A stretch of 15,608 bases of DNA from Pavlovales sp. CCMP2436 (lineage: Eukaryota; Haptophyta; Pavlovophyceae; Pavlovales): NCBI GenBank assembly GCA_026770615.1, contig MU631939.1, positions 18,176 through 33,783 of the forward strand, in the 5' to 3' direction. Every line of letters begins with the position of its first letter. Position 1 is the first letter of the stretch. Of this stretch, positions 15,428-15,608 are shown piece by piece. Below the pieces are notes generated by a model that was not told where the DNA came from, did no database searches, and worked only from the letters and a program-made list of their open reading frames with translations. A program made the position numbers and the translations under genes.

Positions 15428-15608
15428 TCCAATAGAGCCTACTGCCAGTGAGGGGGGGGGGGGCATTTTTAGTGGGAATTTCATGTCTGATGATATCAAT
15501 TAAATGTATATCCCTAAACGCCCTTGCCCGGGCACACTACCGGAGATCCATCGGCACGCGCGGTGGCGCCCAAGCCAGCGCAGCCGACTAAGGCACGCAG
15601 CAGGCAAT
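15428..15608. other. right-edge sequence without a recognisable gene
   Basis: Contains a G12 run (15452-15463), an AT-rich stretch near 15480-15515, then GC-rich DNA to the edge. No open frame I can support. Confidence 0.3.

Noticed and set aside
1..15608. CRISPR array, prokaryotic operon or phage module
   Set aside because: Repeats are coding or transposon-type with no regular spacers; genes have introns and eukaryotic domains.

Overview
The window looks like nuclear DNA of a GC-rich, plastid-bearing unicellular alga, most likely a haptophyte (a Prymnesium, Chrysochromulina, Emiliania or Pavlova type); a stramenopile alga is the main alternative. The basis is: spliceosomal GT-AG introns of about 190-310 bp, very CG-rich coding DNA against AT-rich spacers, an anaphase-promoting-complex subunit, a plant/algal RWP-RK factor, OTU and CaMKK-type proteins, and a secreted or organelle-targeted octotricopeptide-like protein full of 'NTAWAFA' repeats. 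No tRNA, rRNA, CRISPR or prokaryotic operon structure was seen. Lineage is inference only.

Layout. 89-1522 (minus) is the 5' two-thirds of an APC7-like TPR gene that runs off the left edge. 2060-2959 (plus) encodes three near-identical RWP-RK domains plus a decayed fourth. 3116-3538 is a transposon-like element with inverted termini, a 4-bp target duplication and an 81-bp palindrome. 3868-5241 (minus) is a CaMKK-like kinase with a C-terminal IQ motif. 5754-5911 is a possible second short inverted-repeat element. 6023-7844 (plus) is a two-exon OTU-domain cysteine protease with a repetitive N-terminus. 7954-8372 is a second copy of the first element, followed by an inverted, truncated third piece at 8408-8494. 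8858-9022 carries a duplicated promoter-like block with TTTTAAAA boxes. 9093-12898 (plus) is a three-exon gene joining a GT4-type glycosyltransferase, membrane segments and a GT32 mannosyltransferase-like domain. 12992-14932 (minus) is the 37-residue repeat protein. The right end is mostly non-coding, with a 104-bp near-perfect palindrome and a possible terminal exon of another gene.

The genes do not form a visible pathway. They are unrelated housekeeping and regulatory functions (cell-cycle ubiquitin ligase, transcription factor, kinase, deubiquitinase, glycosylation, organelle RNA metabolism), as expected for a compact eukaryotic chromosome. I did not find a convincing multi-gene new system. 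The most unusual items are the GT4-GT32 fusion, the triple RWP-RK protein, and the palindromic element family with a compensatory change in its hairpin.

Four introns were placed by requiring GT-AG ends and an unbroken reading frame (455-643 minus; 6929-7121, 10862-11170 and 12034-12257 plus). Start codons were set to the first plausible ATG. Several longer open frames begin only at TTG or GTG and were trimmed.
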